The translations under genes and the position numbers were made by a program. Positions 61,601-64,000 of a stretch of DNA of 64,000 bases are shown one piece after another. Each line of letters opens with the position of its first letter. Position 1 is the stretch's first letter. Location: the NCBI GenBank assembly GCA_024195265.1, contig JAJLRJ010000014.1, positions 25,957,181-26,021,180 of the forward strand. The letters are read 5' to 3'. The notes under the pieces are model-generated. The model made no database searches. It was given only the letters and a program-made list of their open reading frames with translations, and was not told the DNA's origin. Source of the stretch: Dendrophyllia cribrosa (Eukaryota > Cnidaria > Anthozoa > Scleractinia > Dendrophylliidae).

Positions 61601-64000
61601 ACTGATACCGAAATTTCCGGGGAATGAGCAGTTCCATTTGCTTTCAAACCGAAATTACAAGGATTTTTTGTTAAATGGTACAACACCCCTACCCTGGGTA
61701 CCAGAGGCTTTTCTCACGCTCTCATCTCTCTCATATTACACGCCTGTTCACTCGCGGCCGACGATTCTCACGCGGCCTTCACGCGGCCTGTACGCGGCCT
61801 CGCGAAAGCGTGCCACGAGAGAGGCTCTGGTACCCAGGGTAAAGCACCCCTAGTATTTAAGTTAATAAATTCCCAACAGAAATCACTCTTCCACACCGAA
61901 ATCCTATTTGTTGCATCCATAAATTGTCAAGTAGACAAGTGAAAAGAAGACAGAAAATCAATTGTCAACTACTGCATTGATGTACTACTAAATTCTCCTA
62001 ACAGACCATGTAAGGAAGGCAATAAGGAGAATTGCTACTTCGAGCTTAGCATTAAAAAGAGGAAACAGCTTTTTACCTTCACGCTTGCCAACTCCTCTTG
62101 AGCCTCCTGAAGACCAGCAGGTGTACGGTGGTCAGCGGCACACCGATCGAAAATCGTCGTAGCTTCAGTAGCCTCGGTTTCAAACGCTTCGCATTGTTCC
62201 TTAAACTGCTGCAACTCATTTGCGGCGGCCACCAACCGTTTATTCAGCTGAATCATCTCAGCGTTTACTCTCGCAACTTCATTAGCTTTTCCACTGCCCT
62301 CGAACGTGTCACTATATGTAAGATACTCTTCTAGTTTGGTGTTTAGCGCGGAGAGAGCATGGGACCTTTTTGACATCCGGGAATCGTCAAGCGTTAAACT
62401 AGCCTCGTTCTCAAGCAGCAGTGTTGCGGCGTCCTGGATCAAAATTCCCGCCTTTTTCAACCAGCCTTCCAGAGTCTGTTGCTCGGCAACAAGATTTCGT
62501 AAAGCTTTTCCTCGATTGTTAATCAACTCTTTTAGAGTAGTCCTGTTTTCTTTAAGTTGATGATACCGTGCTTCAAGATCGCGTCTTTTACCAGCGGGGG
62601 CAAAATGCAAATTTTCAGCCTCTTTTTCCACCAATGTTTCAAAATGACTGTCTCTCTCAGAGATATTTTGATTGATTTGGCGGCATTTTGCAAGTTGTTC
62701 TTCAGTATATGTAACGTTAGCAGTTTCGGCGATGGAATGTAAATCAACTGCGAGGATCTTCTCGGTAAGGCTTTTGTACAAAGTCAACAATTCGACGCAA
62801 TCATGATCAAATTCGCGCAGTTTCTCGAGCTCCAACGTTTCCTTGGAAAGCTGCTGTTTCACTACATGAACGTCTGCGGTGAGCGCGTGTAAATCTTGCT
62901 CAATCGCAGTCTCTTCAGCATCGTTTTGTCCTGCGGTGACTTTGTCAATTTTTTCCGCTACAGACGAAAGAAGCAGATCACAAGACTCAAGTTTAGCGAG
63001 TTCAATCCTCCGCCAAGTAAGACTTCCTTCAATCCAGTTGTCACCTTCAAGCTCAACCGATTCAGAGCTCTGGCTGCGCTCCAATGCCAATAACAAGACT
63101 CTGATACGATCGAGGTCCGTGATAAGTTGAGCGTGCTGTTGCAACCGACTTTTAATCTCGTCGTCGTTGCTCGCTAACTTAACTTTAGCATCTTCTAAGT
63201 TTCTTTTTATATCTCTTATACTGCTCATAAGCTTCTCCTTATGTTGTCCATCACCCTTAACATTTCTTATCTTAAGCAATAACTCGTTCAACCAATCAAA
63301 CTTTGTTTCCAGAATGGTACGAAACTCCGTGTTATCTAAGAGAGCCTTTTCTAATCCATCTCTATGAACAACTGGTGGTATGTCTTTCTTAACGAAGTGA
63401 GCGCAAATATCTTGTACCCAACCGCGCAACTTCGAAATCTCATGCGCAATATTTTGCGTTTGTGTCTTTTGTTTTTCAAGTTCGTTTAATTTTCCCAAAG
63501 CATCATCTTTGATTTCTTCCCATCTCCTCACAACAGCGTTTAACTTCCTTCTGGGGTCAAGATCTTTTTGTTCATAGGCGACGTTTGGCAGTTCATTGCA
63601 TCGATCTGTGAGCAGATCAAGTTTGTTACGGTACGACTTGATCCTAGCACACAGTTCTTGCATCCGCTGCACTCGTGCTTCTACGGGTCCGCTATCGTCT
63701 CCAGCGACTTGAATTGCCGTTTCAAGCTCTTGAACTCCTCCCAAACACGTATCATACTCATCTTCAAAATCTTTCTTCATCTGCGCTAATCGCTCGAGCT
63801 CGCGTAACTTCTCACCCACCGAAGCTTTGAGTTTCCCCCAGTCTCCTTGTAGCTTCCCGGCTTTTCCATCCGGGCTAGTACGTGCGCTTTGCGAGTGTTC
63901 ATCATGTGATAGCCTAGCCTCTTTCTCATGAAGCGCTGTCATGTGAGACTCACGTGATTCCATATCTCCATAAAGCCTTTTAAGTTTGGCCGTTTGATCT
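22538..64000 (-). CDS. Giant spectrin-repeat protein gene, nesprin-like, 5' partial (32 exons placed)
   Basis: This gene spans about 41 kb on the minus strand. Thirty-two exons bounded by AG acceptors and GT donors join in one frame to give about 3,940 residues. The first exon is open at the window edge, so the start is missing. The product is almost entirely helical, with spectrin-repeat hallmarks: RW or NKW at the start of helix C (LNDRWRAL, LSNKWEEL, LEDRWTRF) and W-L-x-x-x-E at helix A (NTWMAEVESRL, TWLDDVEART, LEWVQRAEERL). A run of this length points to nesprin-type or plakin-type giant rods that link actin or microtubules to the nucleus or to junctions. No calponin-homology, KASH, plakin, EF-hand or GAS2 domain is seen, so nesprin is an inference from architecture. 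Introns carry most of the mobile DNA in the window. Confidence 0.85.
22875..23145 (-). mobile_element. tRNA-derived SINE
   Basis: On the minus strand a tRNA-like head has a perfect B box GGTTCGATTCC and a duplicated GTGGTGTAGTGG part. The body follows (CGGCGTCATATGTGGGTTGA, GAGAGGTTTTTCTCCGGGTA) and the end is ACACTTAAATAAATT. The body resembles SINEs I know from cnidarian genomes; a library search would name it. Confidence 0.8.
23158..23286. repeat. Minisatellite, 20-bp unit
   Basis: TCACAAGTCAACGCAAGTAG and variants (TCCCAAG, AACACAAG) recur about six times. There are no spacers, so it is not CRISPR-like. It adjoins the head of the SINE. Confidence 0.9.
23788..24111 (-). CDS. Exon 31: one spectrin repeat (108 aa)
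   Basis: The acceptor TATTTTAG|GTA and donor AAG|GTAGGA are phase 0. It begins VFLKDITSHRPQMERIVKRS, with SAQARWQAMFNRVESLVN at helix C and LRQEVYSFLTEAELKL at helix A. Confidence 0.9.
24225..24800. repeat. Dispersed repeat with a nested second repeat
   Basis: AATGCCACCAAATATACAAC, AGTTCATCAAATTTGATTTC and ATGAAAACACG-like strings match 58,620-58,870 in the same order. The middle (24,490-24,640) matches 53,160-53,340 in reverse, so one family has landed in the other. Confidence 0.6.
24847..25125 (-). CDS. Exon 30: spectrin-type exon (93 aa)
   Basis: The acceptor TTTGATAG|AAA and donor GAG|GTAAGC are phase 0. It begins KLRRDRMACPSEADCHSLQR, with RESFENRWSNVRRTVSTQRR at helix C and EKFVKWVDETEKSVKK at helix A. 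Confidence 0.88.
25126..25492. other. Intron 29, nothing recognised
   Basis: About 370 nt without a clear repeat or coding signal. A dispersed-repeat copy (CATTTGAATGGTCACACCAT) lies in the next intron upstream near 25,660-25,760. Confidence 0.4.
25493..25555 (-). CDS. Exon 29: 21-aa exon
   Basis: The acceptor AATCTTTAG|GAT and donor GAG|GTACTC are phase 0, giving 63 nt: DTEMDVERRATDVQTVLRLC plus E. It continues the helix B of exon 28 and with exon 30 makes 114 residues. It could be skipped without changing frame. Confidence 0.8.
25815..26250. repeat. CCAATCA-rich element split by an insertion
   Basis: The left part (25,825-25,880) and right part (26,140-26,250) match the intact copy at 36,868-37,097. 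About 250 bp between them, ending TAAATAATGATTAAAGATTA, is absent from that copy. It is probably a later insertion of unknown type. Confidence 0.65.
26306..26638 (-). CDS. Exon 28: one spectrin repeat (111 aa)
   Basis: The acceptor CTACACAG|GTT and donor AAG|GTACTG are phase 0. KRLNDRWRALCQQLGITYKK is an almost ideal helix C start and QLNTWMAEVESRLGDF an ideal helix A. Confidence 0.92.
26639..27160. other. Intron 27 contents
   Basis: A copy and partial copy of the CATTCAAATGAAAGC family lie at about 26,845-26,990. Nothing else was recognised. Confidence 0.5.
27161..27487 (-). CDS. Exon 27: one spectrin repeat (109 aa)
   Basis: The acceptor TTTTAACAG|GCG and donor CAG|GTTTGT are phase 0. It begins AIAGEIEDRKPQLEKIARRA, with VSSMTSLWGNVCHLL at helix C and HETLSNWLANIESSV at helix A. 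Confidence 0.89.
27765..28088 (-). CDS. Exon 26: one spectrin repeat (108 aa)
   Basis: The acceptor TTTCTTCAG|ATG and donor AAG|GTAATA are phase 0; the ATG is internal. LDKVTRRWMLITSRVTTNQQ is helix C and LTENLMVWLREKEKILRV helix A. Confidence 0.9.
28325..28745. mobile_element. Foldback with ACCGGTATG repeats
   Basis: ATACCGGTATG-type strings occur at both ends and, in altered form (GTACCGG, CATACCGG), throughout both arms. This gives an inverted, palindrome-rich 420-bp unit. The ORFs in it are by-products. Confidence 0.6.
28803..29040 (-). CDS. Exon 25: second part of the split repeat
   Basis: It enters in phase 2 after TTAACAG and ends AAG|GTTTGA in phase 0. VSRVRQLWSSVLRRADDYKE is helix C and IDELMKWMDEIETHSG helix A. 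Confidence 0.86.
29234..29328 (-). CDS. Exon 24: short first part of a split repeat
   Basis: The acceptor TTTATTAG|GAT is phase 0; the donor ACAG|GTACCG ends in phase 2. It reads DFQTNFERYRHDFDSLLRQS. It was found by splice sites and frame, being too short for ORF scans. With exon 25 it totals 111 residues. Confidence 0.82.
29505..29822 (-). CDS. Exon 23: one spectrin repeat (106 aa)
   Basis: The acceptor CTGTTTAG|GAA and donor GAG|GTTTGT are phase 0. It has VTQLEDRWTRFKTKLTGMFE at helix C. The first 34 residues (ELLQDLEDSHHRLETLHGSV) were recovered by extending to the acceptor. Confidence 0.88.
29823..30821. other. Intron 22 contents
   Basis: Copies of the CATTCAAATGAAAGC family lie at about 29,950-30,040 and 30,600-30,715 and a TTTA repeat at 30,027-30,042. 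The rest is AT-rich with no clear feature. Confidence 0.55.
30822..30957 (-). CDS. Exon 22: second part of the split repeat
   Basis: It enters in phase 2 after GTCATTCCAG and ends CAA|GTATGT in phase 0. It reads ITSATLSFTQLQETIDRLVT, then WLDDVEARTNGLGDLENAER: the helix A of the next repeat. Confidence 0.86.
31578..31862. mobile_element. Retroposed palindromic element with 13-bp target duplication
   Basis: GTTGACAGGAATA occurs at 31,565-31,577 and again at 31,863-31,875, directly flanking the element. Most of it is an inverted repeat of about 100-bp arms (GACGTTTCGAGCGCTAGCCC and complement; outer ACGGAATTTAGTTTTATCGA and complement). The left arm carries a 26-bp internal duplication. The right 60 bp (CCCCCCACCGACGCAGCACC) are outside the palindrome. 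A long, variable-length duplication suggests target-primed retroposition; a Penelope-like element is a plausible source, by inference. Confidence 0.75.
31938..32022. repeat. Short inverted repeat
   Basis: AACAACTATTCA and TGAATAGTTGTT flank about 60 bp. It lies just right of the retroposed palindromic element. Confidence 0.5.
32186..32358 (-). CDS. Exon 21: first part of a split repeat
   Basis: The acceptor, after a run of T, is CATTACAG|CAA (phase 0). The donor ACG|GTAATT ends in phase 2. It reads QIQQDIDLHRDWLASINATA and ends FSSFQELLRTKHER. With exon 22 it makes 103 residues, one repeat. Confidence 0.85.
32832..33436. mobile_element. TTAA-flanked TIR element (piggyBac-type non-autonomous)
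   Basis: TTAAGGTGGCTCCAT at the left and ATGGAGCCACCTTAA at the right bound 605 bp. TTAA at both ends is the target site typical of piggyBac elements. No transposase frame is present. Related GGTGGCTC ends occur at 2,292. Confidence 0.7.
33437..33515 (+). repeat. tRNA-like remnant with B box
   Basis: GCTCTGGTAGTATAGG and GGTTCGATTCAGG resemble A- and B-box promoter sequences of a tRNA-derived element. It sits directly beside the right TTAA end of the foldback. Confidence 0.35.
33711..34037 (-). CDS. Exon 20: one spectrin repeat (109 aa)
   Basis: The acceptor AATCAAAG|GCA and donor CAG|GTAAGA are phase 0. It reads ALRHDMNEISGRIGEVTEL, ITSLSERFGSVSTRLTKKEK and DLSSWIENQTDVLNE. RF replaces the usual RW of helix C. 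Confidence 0.88.
34551..34833. mobile_element. TIR element (Tc1/mariner-like MITE)
   Basis: The ends TACAATCATGGACAAAAGT and ACTTTTGTCCATGATTGTA are perfect inverted repeats, followed inward by GTTGAGACA and its complement. The 280-bp core is C/G-run rich and non-coding. Confidence 0.75.
35136..35453 (-). CDS. Exon 19: one spectrin repeat (106 aa)
   Basis: The acceptor TTACCCAG|GCA and donor AAG|GTGAGA are phase 0. VEQRWAELTSKVGEYEIWLE is helix C and YNASLEYINNVLDDTEERL the next helix A. Confidence 0.9.
35454..35867. other. Intron 18, nothing recognised
   Basis: About 410 nt with a short inverted ATTATTCGATGG pair and nothing else. Confidence 0.4.
35868..36200 (-). CDS. Exon 18: one spectrin repeat (111 aa)
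   Basis: The acceptor AAACTAG|AAA and donor AAG|GTGGGC are phase 0. It opens KIKRELGNRQQILENLTKRV and contains LQYALNRWVDFQKIY and INEWFEQREETLNRF. The first 35 residues read as unrelated peptides in other frames, so the acceptor was set by frame continuity. Confidence 0.87.
36389..36755 (+). mobile_element. 5'-truncated LINE 3' end
   Basis: An open stretch reads FSAYFNRTVNLWNTV, which resembles the FFNRVVPLWN motif at the C-terminus of non-LTR reverse transcriptase ORFs. About 250 bp of 3' UTR follows, ending GTGTCAAATAAAGTTG and a run of A. It is truncated and inactive; orientation is opposite to the host gene. Confidence 0.7.
36868..37097. repeat. CCAATCA-rich dispersed element
   Basis: GTAAAACCAAAACCAAAGTA, GACAATCCAATGAACCAATC and ATTGGTTTTGGTTTTACTTC recur at 25,815-26,250, where the copy is split by an insertion. 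It is non-coding and MITE-like, with inverted ends rich in AACCAAAAC. Confidence 0.7.
37123..37458 (-). CDS. Exon 17: one spectrin repeat (112 aa)
   Basis: The acceptor TTATAACAG|CAT is phase 0. The donor AAG|GTTAGT keeps phase 0 and fits exon 18; a nearby GTATAA would not. LDNNWSELCALLEDREEELL is helix C and VEQLEVWFKSARDTM the next helix A. Confidence 0.85.
37459..38443. other. Intron 16 contents
   Basis: An AAC trinucleotide repeat runs at about 37,582-37,632. A sequence at 37,800-38,095 partly recurs at 61,610-61,690. I see no coding signal. Confidence 0.5.
38444..38679 (-). CDS. Exon 16: second part of the split repeat pair
   Basis: It enters in phase 1 after TTTCTAG and ends AGA|GTAAGT in phase 0. 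It reads FRDRWRALRQEIRGERQRLE, then LDDMVDWLMSILSLM. This is a clear helix C with RW. Confidence 0.88.
38900..39110. repeat. Probable non-autonomous DNA element fragment
   Basis: Repeated GGCGGACA/ACACCTC strings, and a right end GAGGTGTTCACTGTACTGTA, suggest an element. I could not fix a matching left end. Confidence 0.3.
39159..39564 (-). CDS. Exon 15: spectrin-type exon ending in phase 1 (135 aa)
   Basis: The acceptor TTATCTAG|GTG is phase 0 and the donor ACGG|GTGAGA phase 1. It has LIQWQSFEESSRKFTSWMDN as the helix C to A transition. With exon 16 it totals 214 residues, two repeats of 107. Confidence 0.87.
39758..40273 (-). CDS. Exon 14: repeat halves with a Ser/Pro/Lys linker (172 aa)
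   Basis: The acceptor CTTAACAG|TTT and donor CAG|GTACTT are phase 0. LSDLNKRWDRIRAILQSRER closes one repeat and EFSEWLTGQEKAFHEL opens the next. Between them about 65 residues are rich in Pro, Ser, Thr and Lys, with several TP and SP pairs (TTPRSKSTSPGRELKTPPSG). The linker looks flexible and a likely phosphorylation target, by inference only. Confidence 0.88.
40274..40870. other. Intron 13, nothing recognised
   Basis: About 600 nt, AT-rich, with no clear element. Confidence 0.4.
40871..41206 (-). CDS. Exon 13: one spectrin repeat (112 aa)
   Basis: The acceptor TTCAATAG|GAA and donor GAG|GTAAGA are phase 0. It contains LRQQISDLNSLMKGVIKLVL, then LQEWAQMVDDIEDFVKHLE as helix A of the next repeat. 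Confidence 0.88.
41400..41765. mobile_element. Foldback element
   Basis: GCATAAACTATTGTTT at about 41,558 and AAACAATAGTTTATGC at about 41,620 form the inner arms. Outer arms include ACTTGCGTTGACTTGCG-like sequence on the right and its complement on the left. It is non-coding. A dispersed-repeat copy lies just left of exon 13's side at 41,290-41,375. Confidence 0.65.
41804..42187 (-). CDS. Exon 12: spectrin repeat with acidic insert (128 aa)
   Basis: The acceptor follows a run of nine T (TTTTAG|GTC) and the donor is CAG|GTCAGT, both phase 0. VNELWREVQQRAS is helix C. An insert, CDDDDVCGRRKHALDLDED, and FYDEELKNQIELHELFEEL lengthen it by about 20 residues over a normal repeat. Confidence 0.87.
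42188..42800. other. Intron 11, nothing recognised
   Basis: About 600 nt without a clear repeat or ORF. Confidence 0.4.
42801..42866 (-). CDS. Exon 11: 22-aa exon
   Basis: The donor GAG|GTAAGAG is strong. The acceptor is less certain; AAATTAAAG|ACT keeps phase 0 and gives TMDNSATETLLRCYEFYDVV. Skipping it would also preserve the frame, so it may be an optional cassette. Confidence 0.6.
42981..43100 (-). CDS. Exon 10: short rod exon (40 aa)
   Basis: The acceptor TTTCCAG|GCT and donor GAG|GTACTA are phase 0. It reads ALCVLMSKQQDRVDQMN and then LNIILEERLRE. It supplies the helix B part that completes the half-repeat ending exon 9. Confidence 0.8.
43359..43770. mobile_element. TIR element flanked by TA
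   Basis: CAGTAATAGCCCACGTATAA and the complementary TTATACGTGGGCTATTACTG form the ends of about 410 bp. Internal GAACCTATTTAGGCTAAA-like repeats recur on both arms. TA next to both ends fits a Tc1/mariner-type non-autonomous element. Confidence 0.75.
44047..45912 (-). CDS. Exon 9: 622-aa exon with a large acidic disordered insert
   Basis: The acceptor TTTCCTAG|GAG and donor GTG|GTAAGT are phase 0. The first 65 residues are coiled (ELRSELEFIQSLSRDLHQ, KLERLQQDISDLDEE) and the last 45 are again helical (LEEFLVEVEKLVEKLRSI). Between them lie about 500 residues rich in Asp, Glu, Ser, Asn and Thr with no repeat pattern. Features inside include an aromatic acidic patch (FFIDDFDVYYGR) and a basic cluster (KGRSDKRRKYEPAK) that could be a nuclear signal. 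The insert interrupts a spectrin repeat. Its function is unknown. A regulatory or partner-binding loop is only a guess. Confidence 0.88.
45913..47403. other. Intron 8, nothing recognised
   Basis: About 1.5 kb of AT-rich sequence. An isolated good donor, ACAG|GTAAGTCTG near 46,385, has no plausible open exon in front of it. Confidence 0.4.
47404..47727 (-). CDS. Exon 8: one spectrin repeat (108 aa)
   Basis: The acceptor TATTTCCAG|GCT and donor CAG|GTAAGG are phase 0. It contains MDDISHRLERIQNLM at the helix C position, where the usual Trp is absent, then FSTALKDCNHRVEQFK as the next helix A. The canonical RW is replaced by RL. Confidence 0.87.
48260..48281 (-). other. Candidate 22-nt microexon
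   Basis: AACTTTTCCAG and GTAAGTTG flank 22 nt reading GCCGTTGAACACGCTTCGTTGG. Both sites are close to consensus. Exons 7 and 8 join in phase 0 without it, and 22 nt would shift the frame. It would therefore disable the message if included. Confidence 0.3.
49438..49731. mobile_element. TIR element with CGGG/GATC-rich subrepeats
   Basis: The ends CCTGGTTTCCATATGTCGGG and the complementary CCCGACATATGAAAACCAGG form inverted repeats of about 50 bp. The core repeats GGGA-TTTTC-CCGA and GATCGTCTGGGA-like strings on both strands. It is non-coding; the ORFs seen here are by-products of the repeats. Confidence 0.75.
50091..50368. repeat. Direct tandem duplication, about 138-bp unit
   Basis: Two near-identical copies begin ATTTATATCCGAGGAAACCC and end CTTGAAAAATTGGGCC. 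A purine-rich run (AAGAAAAGAAAACC and similar) follows up to the exon 7 donor. Confidence 0.85.
50497..50805 (-). CDS. Exon 7: one spectrin repeat (103 aa)
   Basis: The acceptor TGTTTTAG|ATG and donor AAG|GTTGGTG are phase 0. The ATG is an internal codon, not a start, since exon 6 feeds it in frame. VDWHEFECGLKSCLEWVQRA is a textbook helix C to helix A transition. Confidence 0.88.
50806..52454. other. Intron 6, mostly unremarkable
   Basis: It has a C homopolymer of about 17-18 nt near 52,342 and another C run near 51,580. Short GTCACGCAA strings recur at 51,070-51,200. I see no ORF or clear element. Confidence 0.4.
52455..52621 (-). CDS. Exon 6: second part of the split repeat
   Basis: It begins in phase 1 after TTATTTCAG and ends CAG|GTCAGA in phase 0. 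It reads GHVTEKEEEFEETLWKWQEF with the conserved tryptophans, then FRNLVMIEKSLDFQ. It is too short to stand out by ORF length; it was found by frame continuity. Confidence 0.85.
53160..53340. repeat. Dispersed repeat, copy of the 24.5-kb sequence
   Basis: The stretch with GCAGCTCTATTGTTTTCAGG and AATCAGAGAAGACCTTGTAA matches, in the opposite orientation, about 24,500-24,640. It ends at the donor side of exon 5. The element class is unknown. Confidence 0.6.
53361..53511 (-). CDS. Exon 5: first part of a split spectrin repeat (50 aa)
   Basis: The acceptor is TGTAAAG|TCC (phase 0) and the donor GAAG|GTACTT (phase 1). It reads SISREVSDLHGSVEDLSSRC and ends KCENLE. With exon 6 it totals exactly 106 residues, one repeat, so an extra phase-1 intron divides this repeat. 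Confidence 0.85.
53690..54060 (-). repeat. Opposed tandem array of the same family (about 87-bp unit)
   Basis: Four units carry GGTTTCATTTGAATGGTCAC and CATCGACAGACTCAAAAGTT, which are complementary to the core of the neighbouring array. The two arrays therefore point in opposite directions in one intron. The unit is shorter here because the TTTATTATGCTG part is missing. Confidence 0.85.
54180..54705 (+). repeat. Tandem array of the CATTCAAATGAAAGC family (about 107-bp unit)
   Basis: About five units follow head to tail, each containing GTGACCATTCAAATGAAAGC, GAGCAGTACTTTCCTGTGG, TTTATTATGCTGTACAAGG and TTTTGAGTCTGTGGATGAAA. Single or partial copies recur at about 20,470, 26,850, 29,950, 30,600, 31,300, 41,290 and 60,600. 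The unit has no convincing coding role. Confidence 0.85.
54727..55056 (-). CDS. Exon 4: one spectrin repeat (110 aa)
   Basis: The acceptor CCCACCAG|GGA and donor GAG|GTACAAG are phase 0. It begins GLQQKLDDVAPLL, has LSNKWEELQTKL at helix C and LNNEVMTVAKRLDEL at the next helix A. This is a classical repeat-length exon. Confidence 0.9.
55118..55141. repeat. Poly-G tract (poly-C on the sense strand)
   Basis: A homopolymer of about 25 G lies some 60 nt upstream of the exon 4 acceptor. On the transcribed sense it adds a long C run ahead of the acceptor. Its length may be an assembly or sequencing approximation. Confidence 0.85.
55262..55710 (-). mobile_element. tRNA-derived SINE with a triplicated internal segment
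   Basis: On the minus strand a tRNA-like head (about 55,710 down to 55,641) carries an A-box-like TGGTTAGCGCG and a B box GGTTCAAGCC. The body includes GGGTACCGGCGACATA and ends near GCGACTTTATTTCAC. A segment of about 78 bp is repeated three times in tandem at about 55,422-55,656. This type of tRNA-headed element is common in marine invertebrates; assignment to a named family would need a library search. Confidence 0.7.
55972..56042. repeat. Strong hairpin, 28-bp stem
   Basis: The arms AATGCCCGAGCGCAAATAGT and its complement (28 bp with at most one mismatch) flank a 15-nt loop. It lies about 65 nt inside intron 3, just after the exon 3 donor. A second partial copy of GAGCGTTGCATCACTA follows on the right. 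Confidence 0.8.
56106..56402 (-). CDS. Exon 3: one spectrin repeat (99 aa)
   Basis: The acceptor TTTCCTAG|GAT and donor GAG|GTACGTG are both phase 0. It begins DLRGKLEIFESL and has VPPTWNESTEQE at the expected Trp position of helix C. The end, LENGPFIE, joins directly to GLQQKLDD of the next exon. It is slightly shorter than the usual 106-110 residues. Confidence 0.87.
56403..58034. other. Intron 2, nothing recognised
   Basis: About 1.6 kb of AT-rich sequence with no ORF, clear inverted repeat or copy of the dispersed families that I could see. Confidence 0.4.
58035..58346 (-). CDS. Exon 2: one spectrin repeat (104 aa)
   Basis: The acceptor is CTCCAAG|GAT and the donor GAG|GTAATA, both phase 0, giving 312 nt. 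FSEEWRKAKQRM marks helix C, preceded by LNELERKEFEDRLRN in helix B. As in most exons here, the exon starts and ends in helix B, so each exon is one repeat long but out of register with the repeat boundary. Confidence 0.88.
60140..60177 (-). other. Candidate 38-nt cryptic or poison microexon
   Basis: A TTTTCAAG acceptor and an AAG|GTTAGTG donor frame 38 nt inside the 3.7-kb first intron. Exons 1 and 2 already join in phase 0. A 38-nt insertion would shift the frame and read a TGA near its end. If it is used, it would stop translation rather than add protein. It shares the short string GCCGTTGAA with another microexon candidate at 48,260. Chance splice-like sites are a real alternative. Confidence 0.2.
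61689..61842. mobile_element. Short TIR element (MITE-like)
   Basis: Inverted ends reading ACCCTGGGTACCAGAGGCT and its complement enclose about 155 bp with a GCGGCC-rich centre. There is no coding capacity. It abuts a sequence at 61,610-61,690 that also occurs near 38,010-38,090. Confidence 0.7.
62077..64000 (-). CDS. Exon 1 of the placed set (partial): multi-repeat rod exon
   Basis: This is the largest repeat-bearing exon, at least 641 residues and open through the right edge. No start is claimed, because the frame continues upstream of the in-frame Met at 63,963. It covers about five to six spectrin-like repeats. Landmarks in order are GDWGKLKASV, VVRRWEEIKDDAL, KFDWLNELLLKI, DNWIEGSLTWRRIEL and EGWLKKAGILIQ. 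It ends AAG|GTAAAA in phase 0. Several repeats fused in one exon contrasts with the one-repeat exons that follow. This may reflect ancestral intron loss. Confidence 0.9.

Larger units (their letters stand above)
58347..62076. other. Intron 1 contents
   Basis: This intron contains a dispersed repeat at about 58,620-58,870 that is also found at 24,225-24,700. It also holds copies of the CATTCAAATGAAAGC family at 60,040-60,080 and 60,600-60,850, a short TIR element at 61,689-61,842, and the microexon candidate. Nothing recognisable was seen in about 58,870-60,030 or 60,850-61,600. Confidence 0.5.

Overview
The window is animal nuclear DNA, most likely from a cnidarian such as a stony coral. This is inferred from AT-rich sequence, many short exons with consensus GT/AG splice sites, two tRNA-derived SINEs of a style I associate with coral genomes, numerous foldback and MITE-like elements, and an intact Ty3/gypsy element. 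No species can be named from sequence alone.

Positions 22,538 to 64,000 on the minus strand are occupied by one giant spectrin-repeat gene. Thirty-two exons can be placed by their splice sites. They encode about 3,940 residues in one continuous reading frame, and the frame is still open at the right edge, so the 5' end lies outside. Most exons encode 99-112 residues, about the length of one spectrin repeat, and nearly all introns are phase 0. Where an exon is shorter, it and its neighbour add up to one repeat. Three exons break the pattern: one of 622 residues that is mostly an acidic, disordered-looking insert, one of 172 residues with a Ser/Pro/Lys linker, and one of 128 residues with an Asp/Glu-rich insert. 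The product is most like a nesprin (SYNE) rod, that is, a giant cytoskeletal linker at the nuclear envelope. A plakin (MACF/dystonin) rod is the main alternative. No actin-binding, KASH, EF-hand or GAS2 domain is visible here, so the family call stays provisional.

Between 15.8 and 22.0 kb are three further minus-strand exon-like segments. One is a 120-nt segment with stops in all three frames. It could end the protein, act as a poison exon, or join the frame through an internal acceptor. The left 15 kb has no convincing host exon and is a repeat field: several large inverted-repeat elements (one about 2.1 kb) and a complete 4.37-kb Ty3/gypsy retrotransposon at 10,097-14,466. That element has 142-bp LTRs that read as identical, a 5-bp target duplication, a tRNA primer site, a polypurine tract and an unbroken gag-pol frame. 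It has therefore inserted recently.

The introns hold mobile DNA: TTAA-flanked foldbacks, TIR elements, SINEs, a LINE 3' end, a retroposed palindromic element with a 13-bp target duplication, and a dispersed repeat of roughly 90-110 bp present in many copies, with two opposed tandem arrays in one intron. Coordinates of exons come from hand-read splice sites; repeat edges are approximate by several bases.
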